A stretch of DNA of 64,000 nt from Streptomyces sp. MBT53 (GTDB lineage: Bacteria; Actinomycetota; Actinomycetes; Streptomycetales; Streptomycetaceae): NCBI RefSeq assembly GCF_016654115.1, contig NZ_JAEQAZ010000013.1, forward strand, positions 1 to 64,000. Direction: 5' to 3'. Position 1 is the first letter of the stretch, and each line of letters opens with the position of its first letter. Position numbers and translations under genes: made by a program. Below, one piece after another: positions 8,283 to 17,038 of this stretch. Below the pieces are notes generated by a model. The model was not told the DNA's origin, did no database searches, and worked only from the letters and a program-made list of their open reading frames with translations.

Positions 8283-9295
8283 CAGGGCTGATGATCCGTC
8301 AGCGCACGGTATACGGCCGCCGACTTGGGGTTGGCGCGGCAGCGCCACACTCCGTGCGGGCAGTAGTCGCTGATGGTCTGGTAGAGAGGGTGCTGTCCTG
8401 CCATCCAGGTCAGCATGCCGCGCATGTAGGTGGGGTTGTCGCCGTTGTCGAACAGGCCCCACTCGGGGTAGGCGATCGGCTTGTGATGGGCGCGGGCGAA
8501 GTCGACCTGCGCCAACAGGCCGTACGGTTCGGTGAGTTGGCCGGTGAAGGACAGGCCCCGGGGGGCGTCGTAGGCGTCCATGCCGATGACGTCGACGTAG
8601 GCGTCGCCGGGGTAGCAGTCGGTCCAGGGGATCGCGTCGTGACCGCGGTTCGGGGTGAAGTCGAAGCGGAGGCGCTGCCCGGGGACGGATCGCATCGCGG
8701 CGACGATACGGGTCCAGTACTTCTTCCACGCCGCGGGATCGGGCGCGCAGCGGTGGGTGTAGGTGGTGCCGTTCATCTCCCACCCGAGGACGATCTCGGT
8801 GTCCGGGGCGCCGAGTTGGACCAGACGGCGGGCGAGTGCGCGGAAGTGGTCGTCGTAGCGTCCGCCCGCCCCGTCCCCCAACTCGGCGCGGACCACGTCG
8901 TCGGGCAGGTGGGCCTCGTTGCGGTCCAGCATCGGGACGTTGAGGACCAGCAGGCGCTCCTGCCGGGCGCGCCGCCACTGGGCCCACTGGTCCAGGTCGC
9001 CGGTGGCGCCCTCGATGCCGGTCCAGGTGTCGCCGGGCAGATACGCGTGGCCGACCCGGGGTTCGGGCCGGCCGAGCCAGGCGCCGAACTCCGCGACCCG
9101 GCGGACGGCGTCGGGGCCGTAGCCGACGTAGGCGCCGTAGGCCGTCGGGGGGCCGGACGGGTGGGCCGGGGCCGCCCGCACGGGTCGGGGCGAGGGCTCG
9201 CCACCGGGCACACAGGCCGGTCCGGCCAACAGCACGAACGCGAGCACGGCGGTGAACAGGGCCGGCAGACTGCGGCGCGTCCCGTGCGGGGCCAC
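8282..9295 (-). CDS. Secreted GH26-like glycoside hydrolase
   Basis: A 337-residue exported protein. GTG 9295 is preferred because GAAGGAGAGG precedes it and it gives a short basic start and hydrophobic core (RRSLPALFTAVLAFVLLAG). The body shows (beta/alpha)8 features of GH26: VGHAYLPGDTWTGIEG, a candidate acid/base glutamate in IVLGWEMNGTTYTH, LRFDFTPNRGHD, VDVIGMDAYDAP, and a candidate nucleophile in PIAYPEWGLFDNGDNP. Members act on mannans or related glucans, but many Streptomyces homologues are uncharacterised. A cysteine at the end of the leader (AGPAC) is not a canonical lipobox. It converges on the galactanase gene. Confidence 0.75.
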   Translation of the reverse strand: MAPHGTRRSLPALFTAVLAFVLLAGPACVPGGEPSPRPVRAAPAHPSGPPTAYGAYVGYGPDAVRRVAEFGAWLGRPEPRVGHAYLPGDTWTGIEGATGDLDQWAQWRRARQERLLVLNVPMLDRNEAHLPDDVVRAELGDGAGGRYDDHFRALARRLVQLGAPDTEIVLGWEMNGTTYTHRCAPDPAAWKKYWTRIVAAMRSVPGQRLRFDFTPNRGHDAIPWTDCYPGDAYVDVIGMDAYDAPRGLSFTGQLTEPYGLLAQVDFARAHHKPIAYPEWGLFDNGDNPTYMRGMLTWMAGQHPLYQTISDYCPHGVWRCRANPKSAAVYRALTDHQP

Positions 9296-9553
9296 TGGAC
9301 GCCTCTCCTTCTTCCCGGGTGCGTGGGGCGCCGAACGGCTCCGACGCCCGAGCAACGTACCAGCGCGGGGCAGAAGATGACGTAGCACGCCATTCACGAC
9401 ATGCCTACGAGGCGGCGGCGCGGGCCGGGGCGTCGTCGGTGCTCGGCACGCCGGATGAGGGGTCGCGGCTCAGGCCCCGTGCCCTGTGACTGCTGCTGGA
9501 CCTCTCCGGGGTCGCGATCCGCACCGACCGGCACGAGGAGGCGGCGGCGCGCC

Positions 9554-9775
9554 ATGCAGACGGACGCCGGGGCGATGGCCGTCGCGGACTTCGTCGGCCA
9601 CGACCTGTTCGAGGCGACGGCCGTCACGGCACCGACGAACAAGCAGATCGGCGCGCGGCTCTTCCTGTCCCCGCGCACGGCGGCCGCTCATCTCCCCAGC
9701 CACTCCGGGAAGTTGGACGTCCCCGTCCCTTCCTGGAGCGGTCCACACGGCGCGCCGACCGCCCCGGTTCCGTGA
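9554..9775 (+). pseudogene. Remnant of a LuxR-type regulator C-terminus
   Basis: A short forward frame contains TNKQIGARLFLSPRTAAAHL (from 9635), a nearly intact recognition helix region of a LuxR/GerE DNA-binding domain (families usually read TNKQIGARLFLSPRTVGAHL). The following helix is degraded (PSHSGKLDVPVP instead of a KLGITSR-like end) and no sensor, ATPase or start region precedes it. With only about 70 residues and no upstream domain it is a gene fossil. Confidence 0.6.
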
Positions 9776-9784
9776 CACCCCGGC

Positions 9785-10648
9785 TCAGTTCCCGGGCGTG
9801 CCCGCCTCGTCGGGGTTCAAGTGCCAGCGCCAGTTGGGGCGTTCGTAGGCGACCTCGAAGCCGAGGCGGAGCATGTTGTGCAGGGAGCTGTTGTGGGTGC
9901 CGGGCTGTTCGGCGCCCGTCTCGGCGACGAGGACCCGGCAGCCCAGCTTCCGTGCCGCGCGGGCCCGGGCGGCGAGCAGTGCGGTCTGGCCGCCGTGACC
10001 GCGTGCGTGGGGCAGTACGGCGCCGGCGAACATCTGCGCCGTCTCGCCGCGGACGAGCAGGGTGCCGGTACCGACCAACTCCCCGTCCAGCCAGGCGGCG
10101 TAGGGATGCCAGCCCAGCCGGGTCACGGTCGAGGCGGCCATCTCGGCGTAGTGCTCGACCGGTGTGCCGAAGGCCCGCATCATCACCGTGCCCCATTCCA
10201 GGGCCTCTTCGGCGGCCAGCGGGGTGACCCTGATGCCGTTGGAACGGTCCAGGGCGTCGGCGCGGGCGACGGCCTCTTCGGTCGGGCAGACGAGCTTCAC
10301 CCAGGACGGGGCGCGGACGATGCCCTCCCGCGCGCAGATCTCCGGCCAGTCCTCGGGCAGGAAGGCGGGCGCGATCTGCAGAACGGCCTGCGGGGTGCGC
10401 TCGGCACGGTAGAAGTCGCAGACCTCCTCGACCAGTTGGGCGGTGACGGGGGCGGTCACTCCGAAACCGAGGGCCTTGCTCCAGAAGTGGGTGCTGTCGT
10501 TGCGCATCGACAGCACGACCCCGCCGCCGATCCGGGTGGCGCTCATGCCGAGCGCGGTGCGGACGGGCTCTGGGGTCTCAGTCTGGAATCGGTAGAGGGC
10601 CTCCGCCTCGGACTGCTCGGCGACGGACGGCTGGACGACGGTCGTCAA
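9785..10648 (-). CDS. GNAT-family N-acetyltransferase
   Basis: A 287-residue protein whose second half is a GNAT fold: YAAWLDGELVGTGTLLVRGE (beta strands) and AQMFAGAVLPHARGHGGQTA, where RGHGG is the acetyl-CoA pyrophosphate loop, then a final NMLRLGFEVAYERPNW strand. The first 130 residues look like a second, degenerate GNAT-like half, as in tandem GNAT enzymes. The acceptor is unknown. The motif TGGAACGGTCCA lies inside the gene (10240-10251). It is transcribed alone; a terminator of the next gene separates them. Confidence 0.8.
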   Translation of the reverse strand: MTTVVQPSVAEQSEAEALYRFQTETPEPVRTALGMSATRIGGGVVLSMRNDSTHFWSKALGFGVTAPVTAQLVEEVCDFYRAERTPQAVLQIAPAFLPEDWPEICAREGIVRAPSWVKLVCPTEEAVARADALDRSNGIRVTPLAAEEALEWGTVMMRAFGTPVEHYAEMAASTVTRLGWHPYAAWLDGELVGTGTLLVRGETAQMFAGAVLPHARGHGGQTALLAARARAARKLGCRVLVAETGAEQPGTHNSSLHNMLRLGFEVAYERPNWRWHLNPDEAGTPGN

Positions 10649-10691
10649 GGTGCTGCTTCTTTCTCGGGTGGTCCCGGGAGGGGCACGCGGG

Positions 10692-10720
10692 CAGCCCGCC
10701 TGAGGGGAACAGGCGGGCTG
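10692..10720 (-). terminator. Terminator after the EstC-like hydrolase gene
   Basis: A perfect 11-bp stem CAGCCCGCCTG / CAGGCGGGCTG with a 7-nt loop, 38 bp past the hydrolase stop codon. Confidence 0.75.
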
Positions 10721-10757
10721 TCGCGGTGAATTGACAGGTGGTCAGGGGGGCGATTCG

Positions 10758-11534
10758 TCAGAGGGTTCGAGTCGTCAGGGGGTTCGGGTGGCCAGTGGGT
10801 GTCGGAGGGAACGGCGTACCGGGTGGCTCCGGCGACCCGGTACGGAGTGCACGGTCGGCCGCGGCCCGCTTGATCAGTTCCACGACCGCCTCCGGGCGGG
10901 AGACGTAGATGGCGTGGCTGCCCTCGGCCTCGGAGACGGTGGCGCCGGCCCGCTCGGCCATCCGGTGCTGGACCGGCGGCGGGATCATACGGTCCTCGGT
11001 CGTGACGAGGTACCAGCTGGGCCTGGTCCGCCAGGCGGGCTCGGTGATCGTACCGCCGAGCGCGTCCAGGCCCCACGGCACCTGGGCGTCGGCCAGGAAC
11101 GCGGCGTCCTCGGCCGGCAGGTCGCCCGCGAACGACGCGGCGAACTTGTCCCGGTCCAGGAACAGGAAGCCGTCGACCGGCGGCAGGATCGGCGGTACGG
11201 GCGCGCCGGGCGCCGGGTCCGCGACCAGGGTGCCGACCGACTCGTCCTTGTCCGGCGCGAACGCCGCGATGTAGGCGAGCGCGGCCACCTTGTCGTGGCG
11301 GCCGGCCTCGGTGATCACGGCGCCGCCGTAGGAGTGGCCGACGAGCACCGCCGGACCGTCCAGGGCGTCGAGGGCGCGGTGGGTGACGGCGACGTCGCCC
11401 TCGAGGGACAGGGTCGGGTTCTGTACGACGCTGACGCGGTATCCGTCCTGGGTGAGCAGGCGGTACACGGACTGCCATCCGGAACCGTCGACGAATCCGC
11501 CGTGCACGAGGACGATGTTCTTGACGGCGCTCAT
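10758..11534 (-). CDS. Alpha/beta hydrolase (EstC / hydroxynitrile-lyase-like)
   Basis: A 258-residue hydrolase starting MSAVKNIVLVHGGFVDGSGW, with the oxyanion HGG, nucleophile elbow GHSYGG and a C-terminal catalytic histidine in EGSHAIYVSRPEAVVELI. This is the small esterase group often annotated alpha/beta fold hydrolase in Streptomyces. About 28 proline-rich residues follow the normal end (after IKRAAADRAL), suggesting loss of the ancestral stop codon. GGAGC lies before the ATG. It could share a promoter with the second hydrolase gene about 80 bp upstream. Substrate is unknown. Confidence 0.85.
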   Translation of the reverse strand: MSAVKNIVLVHGGFVDGSGWQSVYRLLTQDGYRVSVVQNPTLSLEGDVAVTHRALDALDGPAVLVGHSYGGAVITEAGRHDKVAALAYIAAFAPDKDESVGTLVADPAPGAPVPPILPPVDGFLFLDRDKFAASFAGDLPAEDAAFLADAQVPWGLDALGGTITEPAWRTRPSWYLVTTEDRMIPPPVQHRMAERAGATVSEAEGSHAIYVSRPEAVVELIKRAAADRALRTGSPEPPGTPFPPTPTGHPNPLTTRTL

Positions 11535-11616
11535 GCCGTTGCTCCTTGTTTGTCGGAAACCCTCCGGACAGCTCCACGCTAGGCCGGACCGTTCGCGGGG
11601 GCTTCGACCGAATGAC

Positions 11617-12519
11617 CTAGTTCCGGCCGGTGGCCTCGACGAACGCGGTCACCGCCTTCGCGAAGGCCTCCGGTTCCTCCAGGTGCCCGAAGTGCCCGCT
11701 GTTCTCCAGGATCACCAGATCCGAACCCGGGATGAGTCCGTGGAGTTCCTCGGCCCAGCGCACTCCACAGATGAAGTCGTGGCGGCCGACGAGGACGAGG
11801 GTCGGCACCGTGAGCGCGCCAAGGGTGGCGCGGTCGTCGACGACGTCCGGGGTGTGGTCCTCGCCCAGTCCGGAGATGTGGGTGGCCGCCACGGCCTCCC
11901 GGACGGGGGCGAACTCGGCTTCCCGGCCCCAGAAGTCGGCGAAGTAGGCGGGGAAGAGCCCGCGGGCCACGGCGGTGGTCCCCGCGTCGTCGGAGATGCC
12001 GGGGATGTTCTGGAACGCTTCAACGACCTCGGGGAGCCCTGGGTTGTCCGCGTGCCGGGCGGCGAACTCCTGCACCAGGCGCATGGCCTCGGCGCCGTGC
12101 TCGGGACCGGTCACCGGTGCGCTCTCGTAGAGGATCACGCCGGCGAGGCGGTCGGGCTGGTGCAGCGCGTGGTACTGGGCGACGAAGCCGCCGTGGGAGT
12201 GTCCGAGGAGGTGCACCTTGGGGACGCCGAGGTGGTCGATCAGTGCCGTGAGGAAGCGGCTGTAGCGGGCCCGGGTGTAGCCGTGCGGGTGGGTGGGCAG
12301 CCGGCCGGAGGCGCCGGTGCCGACGGGTTCCGGGTAGACGACCGTGAGGTGCTCCTCCAGCGCGGGCATGCGCAGGTACTCCCAGAAGATGCCGGGTCCC
12401 CCGGAGTGCGCGACGCACACTGGACCGGTCCCGTGGACGTGGTAGCGCTGTGTGACTCCGTCGATCTCGACGGTGTGCGTTCCGGTGGCGAGCGGGTCGG
12501 TCGAAGAGGTGGTGCTCAT
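11617..12519 (-). CDS. Alpha/beta hydrolase, proline-iminopeptidase-like
   Basis: A 300-residue hydrolase. HSGGPG (oxyanion region) and the nucleophile elbow GHSHGG (Ser in VHLLGHSHGGFVAQYHAL) with ENSGHFGHLEEPEAF supplying the histidine match the S33 iminopeptidase-like group. A cap domain lies between about residues 135 and 215. AAGGAGAT precedes the ATG. The next gene upstream encodes an ECF-type sigma factor with a SnoaL-like tail, so all three minus-strand genes may be co-regulated. Substrate unknown; a proline-specific peptidase or a lactone/ester hydrolase are both possible. Confidence 0.82.
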   Translation of the reverse strand: MSTTSSTDPLATGTHTVEIDGVTQRYHVHGTGPVCVAHSGGPGIFWEYLRMPALEEHLTVVYPEPVGTGASGRLPTHPHGYTRARYSRFLTALIDHLGVPKVHLLGHSHGGFVAQYHALHQPDRLAGVILYESAPVTGPEHGAEAMRLVQEFAARHADNPGLPEVVEAFQNIPGISDDAGTTAVARGLFPAYFADFWGREAEFAPVREAVAATHISGLGEDHTPDVVDDRATLGALTVPTLVLVGRHDFICGVRWAEELHGLIPGSDLVILENSGHFGHLEEPEAFAKAVTAFVEATGRN

Positions 12520-12612
12520 GGGATCTCCTTGTCCGGCACGTGGCGATGAGGCGATGACACGGACAGGACGCGGGAGAAAGGGCGAAGTTCGAAACGGGTC
12601 GCGTGATGCCCG

Positions 12613-13581
12613 TCACACCAGCAGGGAGTGCGGGACCGGTACCGGCCGGGGGTGGACGAGGCGGAGGCGGTGCACCCGTCCGGCGGCGTCCAGGCTCATC
12701 AGCCAGGCCACGGCGGGCGGGCAGTGCTCGGGGTCGTCGTCGGGGTTGCTGATGTCCATCTCCCAGACGACGAGCGACCGGCTGGCCACGGCGTGCGCGA
12801 GGTGCTGCCGTACGCCCGCCTCCAGGTCGCACTCCATTCCGCGCACCAACAGGCTTCTGCCGCCCACCGGTTCACCGCCGCGGACCAACGCGGCCTCGGG
12901 CGACCACCGTTCGGTGACCAGCTTGCCGAAGTGTCCGCTCTCGGCCGCCTCCAGGGTCTCGCGGGCCTCGACACGGCTGGCGCGGGTACGGCGGCCGGCG
13001 TCGCCGTGCGGTGCGTCGGCCGTGGCGGCGAGGGCCAGCGCGAGCCTGGCCCGCCCCTGGCTGAGGCGGCTCCGAACGGTGCCCACGGGGATCCCGCAGG
13101 CCTCCGCGATCCGCTCGTACGAGGTGACGCCGACGCTGAAGTGCCGTAGTACCAGGGGCAGTCGGAGCGCGGGCGACAGTTCCTCGATGGCCTCCCAGAT
13201 CCAGTCCCGCATCGTGTGGTGCTCCAGCCACTGTTCCGGGCCGGACTCCGTGGCGGGCACATGGAGGTCGTCAAGGGGCCGGAGGTCGACGGTGCCGCGC
13301 AGCAGCGAGCGGGCGGTGTTGCGCACGATCATCCGCAGCCACGGCCCCACGGCCTCCGGGTCGCGCACGTCACCGATCCGCCGCAGGGCGGTCAGCGCCG
13401 CGTCCTGCACCACGTCGTCGACGTCGGGCCCTGGCCCGAGCACACTGACCGCGACCGCGCGCATCCCGGCCCGGTGCCGCTCCAGCAGCAGCCCGAGGGC
13501 GGCGACGTCACCGGCCTGCGCGGCCAGGGTGAGCGCCGCGTCCTCGATGCGCGTGATCTCGCCCGTGTTGCGGCTGCTCAT
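12613..13581 (-). CDS. ECF-type RNA polymerase sigma factor with SnoaL-like C-terminal domain
   Basis: A 322-residue sigma factor. Region 2 spans about residues 18-85 (ALTLAAQAGDVAALGLLLERH, then DVDDVVQDAALTALRRIGDV). Region 4 is around residues 125-190 with RLPLVLRHFSVGVTSYERIA and GIPVGTVRSRLSQGRARLAL as the recognition helix. The remaining 120 residues form a SnoaL/NTF2-like extension of the kind seen in SigJ-like groups, which can act in place of a separate anti-sigma factor. Two TGGAnCGnTCC-type words lie upstream (13665-13707). Targets are not identified. Confidence 0.88.
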   Translation of the reverse strand: MSSRNTGEITRIEDAALTLAAQAGDVAALGLLLERHRAGMRAVAVSVLGPGPDVDDVVQDAALTALRRIGDVRDPEAVGPWLRMIVRNTARSLLRGTVDLRPLDDLHVPATESGPEQWLEHHTMRDWIWEAIEELSPALRLPLVLRHFSVGVTSYERIAEACGIPVGTVRSRLSQGRARLALALAATADAPHGDAGRRTRASRVEARETLEAAESGHFGKLVTERWSPEAALVRGGEPVGGRSLLVRGMECDLEAGVRQHLAHAVASRSLVVWEMDISNPDDDPEHCPPAVAWLMSLDAAGRVHRLRLVHPRPVPVPHSLLV

Positions 13582-13664
13582 GCTGTTCCTCTTCCGGCGT
13601 TCCCGTCGTCCCCACGAACGTAACGGGCGTGCCGGATGACGTCACATCGCGGGGGTGGTCCGAC

Positions 13665-13707
13665 TGGACCGGTCCGGGTTGGGTCCAGACCGGTTTGGAG
13701 CGGTCCA
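13665..13707. promoter_or_regulatory. Two TGGAnCGnTCCA-type boxes upstream of the sigma factor gene
   Basis: TGGACCGGTCCG at 13665-13676 (last base off) and TGGAGCGGTCCA at 13696-13707, 31 bp apart, in the 154-bp space between the dipeptidase stop and the sigma start. The spacing of about three helical turns suits cooperative binding, but no binder is known. Confidence 0.45.
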
Positions 13708-13735
13708 GAGCGGGCTCGGGCGGGCCGGGCGCCCG

Positions 13736-14728
13736 TTACCGCCACACCCGCTCCGCCACTCGGCGGAAGTTGCCGCCGAGGATCGCGGCGACAACGTCCT
13801 CGGGATATCCCCGGGCTCGCAGCGCGCCCTCAACGGTCAACAGGCCTTCCGGCGGCATGAATTGGATCGGTCCCCAGCGGGTGTAGCACTCGGGGTACAG
13901 CTCCGGGCTCCGGGCGAGCATCGCGTTGAAGTCCCCTTCGTCGAAGGGGTAGTCGGTGGACACCCCGACGTGTTCCGGCCCGACGAGGTCGACGGCGTGG
14001 TCGATGTGCCGTACGAGGGCCTCCACGGAGGCGTCGTTGGGGCCGAGGAAGATGCCGACGCCGGTGATCCCGACGACGCCACCGGTGGCGGCGCACTCCT
14101 TGGCCTGTTCGTCGGTGATGTTGCGGGGGTGGTCCCACACCGCGCGCATGCTGGAGTGGCTGTAGACGACGGGGAGTTGGGACACCTCGCACAGGTCGAG
14201 GCCGGTACGGGCACCGCAGTGCGAGCCGTCCGCCACCATGCCGACGGCGTTCAACTCCCGTACCAGCGCCCGCCCGTAGCCGGTGAGTCCCTCGTCGACC
14301 GGGTCGAGGCAGCCGCCGCCGGCCGCGTTGCGGGTGTTGTAGCTCGGCAACAGGGTGCGCACACCGAGGTCGTAGAAGTACTTGACCCGGTCCAAGTCCC
14401 CTTCCAGCGGCCTGGAATCCTCCAGGTCGAAGGCGACCGCAACCTGCCCCGCGCGCACGGCGTCGTCGATGTCGTCGACGGCCGCGACCAGTCGCAGCCG
14501 GTCGTCCGCCGCGATCCGTTCCCGCCAGTTCGCCACCAGGCCGGTGACGTCGTCGGCGCCGTGCGGCGCGTAGCCGACGTTCACCGAGACGAAGCTGCCG
14601 CCGGGTCTGCGGTAGCGGGCGAGTTCACCGACGTCGGCGTTCTTCTCCAGGGCCAGGCAGCAGTGTTGTTCCCAGAGCAGGGGCGGGCGGCGCGCTTCCG
14701 TGGATTCGTTCGACACCGTACGGATCAT
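13736..14728 (-). CDS. Membrane-dipeptidase-like (M19) metallohydrolase
   Basis: A 330-residue homologue of renal dipeptidase. Recognisable metal-site stretches are VAFDLEDSRPL (bridging Glu region), MVADGSHCG (His), PVVYSHSSMRAVWDHPRN (His plus the typical SHSSMR box) and HVGVSTDYPFDEGDF (Asp). The usual N-terminal HxD is replaced: WEQHCCLAL has His followed by Cys-Cys, so the second metal ligand may be missing or swapped for cysteine. It lies 13 bp after the LacI gene on the same strand, so both form one unit, suggesting a role in catabolising a specific compound rather than general peptide turnover. Confidence 0.85.
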   Translation of the reverse strand: MIRTVSNESTEARRPPLLWEQHCCLALEKNADVGELARYRRPGGSFVSVNVGYAPHGADDVTGLVANWRERIAADDRLRLVAAVDDIDDAVRAGQVAVAFDLEDSRPLEGDLDRVKYFYDLGVRTLLPSYNTRNAAGGGCLDPVDEGLTGYGRALVRELNAVGMVADGSHCGARTGLDLCEVSQLPVVYSHSSMRAVWDHPRNITDEQAKECAATGGVVGITGVGIFLGPNDASVEALVRHIDHAVDLVGPEHVGVSTDYPFDEGDFNAMLARSPELYPECYTRWGPIQFMPPEGLLTVEGALRARGYPEDVVAAILGGNFRRVAERVWR

Positions 14729-14741
14729 GCCCGCGTCGGAG

Positions 14742-15746
14742 CTACTCCGTCGAGGGCGGTCCCGTGCTCCCTCGCACCTCGAGCCTCGGCTCCGACAGCA
14801 CCGTCTCCTCCGCCCGCCTCGGGTCCTTCATCCGTTGGATGAGGAGCTGCGCGGCGCGGCGGCCGATGTCATGGCTGCCGTTGTCGACGGTGGTGAGCCA
14901 GAGGTGTCGTAGGCGCGCGAGGTATGTGTTGTCGTAGCCGACGAGGGACAGGTCCCGAGGCACCTGAAGGCCCAGTTCCTCGGCCGCCGAGAGCGCGCCG
15001 ACGCACGCGATGTCGTTGAAGGCGAAGACGGCCGTGGGGCGTTCCGGGGCGGTGAGCAGGCGGACCATCGCGCGGTAACCGCCCTCCTCGGTGTGGTCGC
15101 CCTGTTCGACCGTCGCGAGGTCGGTCAGGCCGTGGGCGCCCATGACCACTTCGAAGGACATGCAGCGCAGTGCGCCGGCGACGCCCTGGCCGGCGATGTG
15201 GGCGATGCGACGGTGGCCCAGGTCGATGAGGTGCTCGGTGGCCAGGGTGGCGCCGTACGAGTCGTCGCCGGCCACGACGTCGACGTGGCGCAGGACCGGC
15301 TCTACGGCGCCGGCGATCACCGTGGGGATGTGGGTGGCGGCGGTGAGGAGTTCGTCGGAGCCGGGGAGGGTGCCCACCGCGATCAGGCCGTCGACGCGGA
15401 GTTCCGTGAAGATGCGGGTGAGGTCCTCGCCGAGATGGCGGTTGAGGCGGCCGTCGGCCAGCATCATGTGCAGGCCGTTCTCGTGCAGGCGGGAACCCAG
15501 GCCGTCGAGGAGTTCCACGAACCAGGGGTTGCGCAGGTCGTTCAGCAGAACGCCCACCGAGCGGGTACGGCGCTCGCTGAGGCTGCGGGCGGCCGCGTTC
15601 GGGCGGTAGCCGAGTTCCTTCACGGCGGCCAGCACGGCCTGCCGTTTCTCCGGTCGGACCTGCTCGGATCCGCGCAGCACCAGGGAGACCAGGGATTTCG
15701 ACACGCCGGCCCGCTCGGCGACATCACGGATGGTCGGAGCGCTCAT
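14742..15746 (-). CDS. LacI-family transcriptional regulator
   Basis: A 334-residue repressor. The LacI helix-turn-helix is at the very start (MSAPTIRDVAERAGVSKSLV) with the hinge helix SLSERRTRSVGVLL, then a periplasmic-binding-protein-like sensor (NDLRNPWFVELLDGLGSRL, HLIDLGHRRIAHIAGQ, VPRDLSLVGYDNTYLARL). ATG 15746 is chosen because it gives the canonical N-terminus. The palindrome TGGACCGTTCCA begins 4 bp upstream of the start codon, and a second palindrome lies before the divergent oxidoreductase gene, so it probably represses both directions. The effector is unknown, probably a sugar or inositol-like polyol given the Gfo/Idh target. Confidence 0.93.
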   Translation of the reverse strand: MSAPTIRDVAERAGVSKSLVSLVLRGSEQVRPEKRQAVLAAVKELGYRPNAAARSLSERRTRSVGVLLNDLRNPWFVELLDGLGSRLHENGLHMMLADGRLNRHLGEDLTRIFTELRVDGLIAVGTLPGSDELLTAATHIPTVIAGAVEPVLRHVDVVAGDDSYGATLATEHLIDLGHRRIAHIAGQGVAGALRCMSFEVVMGAHGLTDLATVEQGDHTEEGGYRAMVRLLTAPERPTAVFAFNDIACVGALSAAEELGLQVPRDLSLVGYDNTYLARLRHLWLTTVDNGSHDIGRRAAQLLIQRMKDPRRAEETVLSEPRLEVRGSTGPPSTE

Positions 15747-15749
15747 GGC

Positions 15750-15870
15750 TGGACCGTTCCATGCGGTCGCGCCCCCTGTCAAAGGCGCGGACACTCGGTG
15801 TTGACATCCACGTATTGACATCAGGACGAACGGGTTCCACTGTGGCGGAGACAGTTTATGGACCGGTCCA
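15750..15870. promoter_or_regulatory. Divergent promoter with two LacI-type operators
   Basis: TGGACCGTTCCA (15750-15761) adjoins the lacI start, and TGGACCGGTCCA (15859-15870) lies 13 bp before the oxidoreductase start. Between them are two TTGACAT words (15801-15807 and 15815-15821), plausible -35 elements for the rightward gene. The operators both fit TGGAnCGnTCCA, a central-CG palindrome typical of LacI proteins. Confidence 0.65.
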
Positions 15871-15883
15871 AAGAAGGGCAGTC

Positions 15884-17038
15884 ATGGTGACCTCGCTCGG
15901 TGTAGCCGTCGTGGGCTTCGGATGGATGGGGCGGGTGCACACCCAGGCGTACGCCCGTGTCCCGCACCACTTTCCGCAGCTGACCGTGCGGCCGCAGCTC
16001 GTGTCGGTCGCCGAGGACGTGCCCGGGCGGGCCGAGCAGGCGGCCGAGCAGTTCGGCTTCGCCTCCACCACTCGCGACTGGCGCGAGGTGGTCACCGACC
16101 CGCGCGTGCAGGCGGTCAGCATCACCGCGCCGAACTTCCTGCACCGCGAGATCGGCGTCGCGATGGCCGAGGCCGGCAAGCACATCTGGATCGAGAAGCC
16201 GGTGGGCCTGTCGACCGCGGACGCCTCCGCGGTGTCCGACGCCGTCGCCAAGGCCGGAGTCCAGGGCGCGGTCGGCTTCAACTACCGCAATGCGCCCGCC
16301 GTGGAGGCCGCCCGCGACCTGATCGCCTCCGGCGAGCTGGGCCTGGTCACCCACATCCGTGTCCGCCTCTTCAGCGACTACGCGGCCCACCCGGACGGCG
16401 CCCTGACCTGGCGCTACGAGCTGGAGCGCGGCGGCCACGGAGTCCTCGGCGACCTGGCCTCGCACGGCGCGGACCTCGCCCGCTACCTCCTCGGCGACAT
16501 CACCTCCCTCGCCGCCGACACCGCGATCTTCCTGCCGCAGCGGGCCCGCCCCACCGGCGCGACCGCGGGCCACGCACTGGCCACGGGCGGCGAGTTGGGC
16601 CCGGTGGAGAACGAGGACTACGTCAACTGCCTGCTGCGCTTCGCCTCCGGCGCTCGAGGTGTCCTGGAGGCCTGCCGGGTCTCGGTCGGCGAGCAGAACA
16701 ACTACGGCTTCGAGGTGCACGGCACCAAGGGCGCGGTGTTCTGGGACTTCCGCCGGATGAACGAGCTGGCGGTCAGCCGCGGCACCACGTACCAGGACCA
16801 GCCCGTCACCACGGTGTATGTCGGCCCGGGCGACGGCGAGTTTGGAGCGTTCCAACCCGGTGCGGCGAACGCGATGGGCTACGACGACCTCAAGGTGATC
16901 GAGGCCTACCGCTTCCTGCGCTCCGTCGCCGAGGGCAAGCCGTACGGCGCCACGCTCCCGGACGCCGTGCACAGCGCGGCGGTACTGGACGCCATGGTGC
17001 GCTCCGTCGAGAGCGGCGGCTGGGCGAGCCCGGCATGA
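15884..17038 (+). CDS. Gfo/Idh/MocA-family oxidoreductase
   Basis: A 384-residue NAD(P)-dependent oxidoreductase. The Rossmann motif is VAVVGFGWMGRVHTQAY, and the family lysine lies in HIWIEKPVGLS. GDLASHGADLARYLLGD gives the C-terminal domain histidine region. Enzymes of this family oxidise sugars, inositols or amino sugars; the exact substrate cannot be read. ATG 15884 follows AAGAAGGG. It is divergent from the LacI gene and has an operator in its promoter. A TGGAGCGTTCCA word also lies within the gene (16843-16854). The stop codon sits inside the first copy of a 27-bp tandem repeat. Confidence 0.9.
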   Translation: MVTSLGVAVVGFGWMGRVHTQAYARVPHHFPQLTVRPQLVSVAEDVPGRAEQAAEQFGFASTTRDWREVVTDPRVQAVSITAPNFLHREIGVAMAEAGKHIWIEKPVGLSTADASAVSDAVAKAGVQGAVGFNYRNAPAVEAARDLIASGELGLVTHIRVRLFSDYAAHPDGALTWRYELERGGHGVLGDLASHGADLARYLLGDITSLAADTAIFLPQRARPTGATAGHALATGGELGPVENEDYVNCLLRFASGARGVLEACRVSVGEQNNYGFEVHGTKGAVFWDFRRMNELAVSRGTTYQDQPVTTVYVGPGDGEFGAFQPGAANAMGYDDLKVIEAYRFLRSVAEGKPYGATLPDAVHSAAVLDAMVRSVESGGWASPA

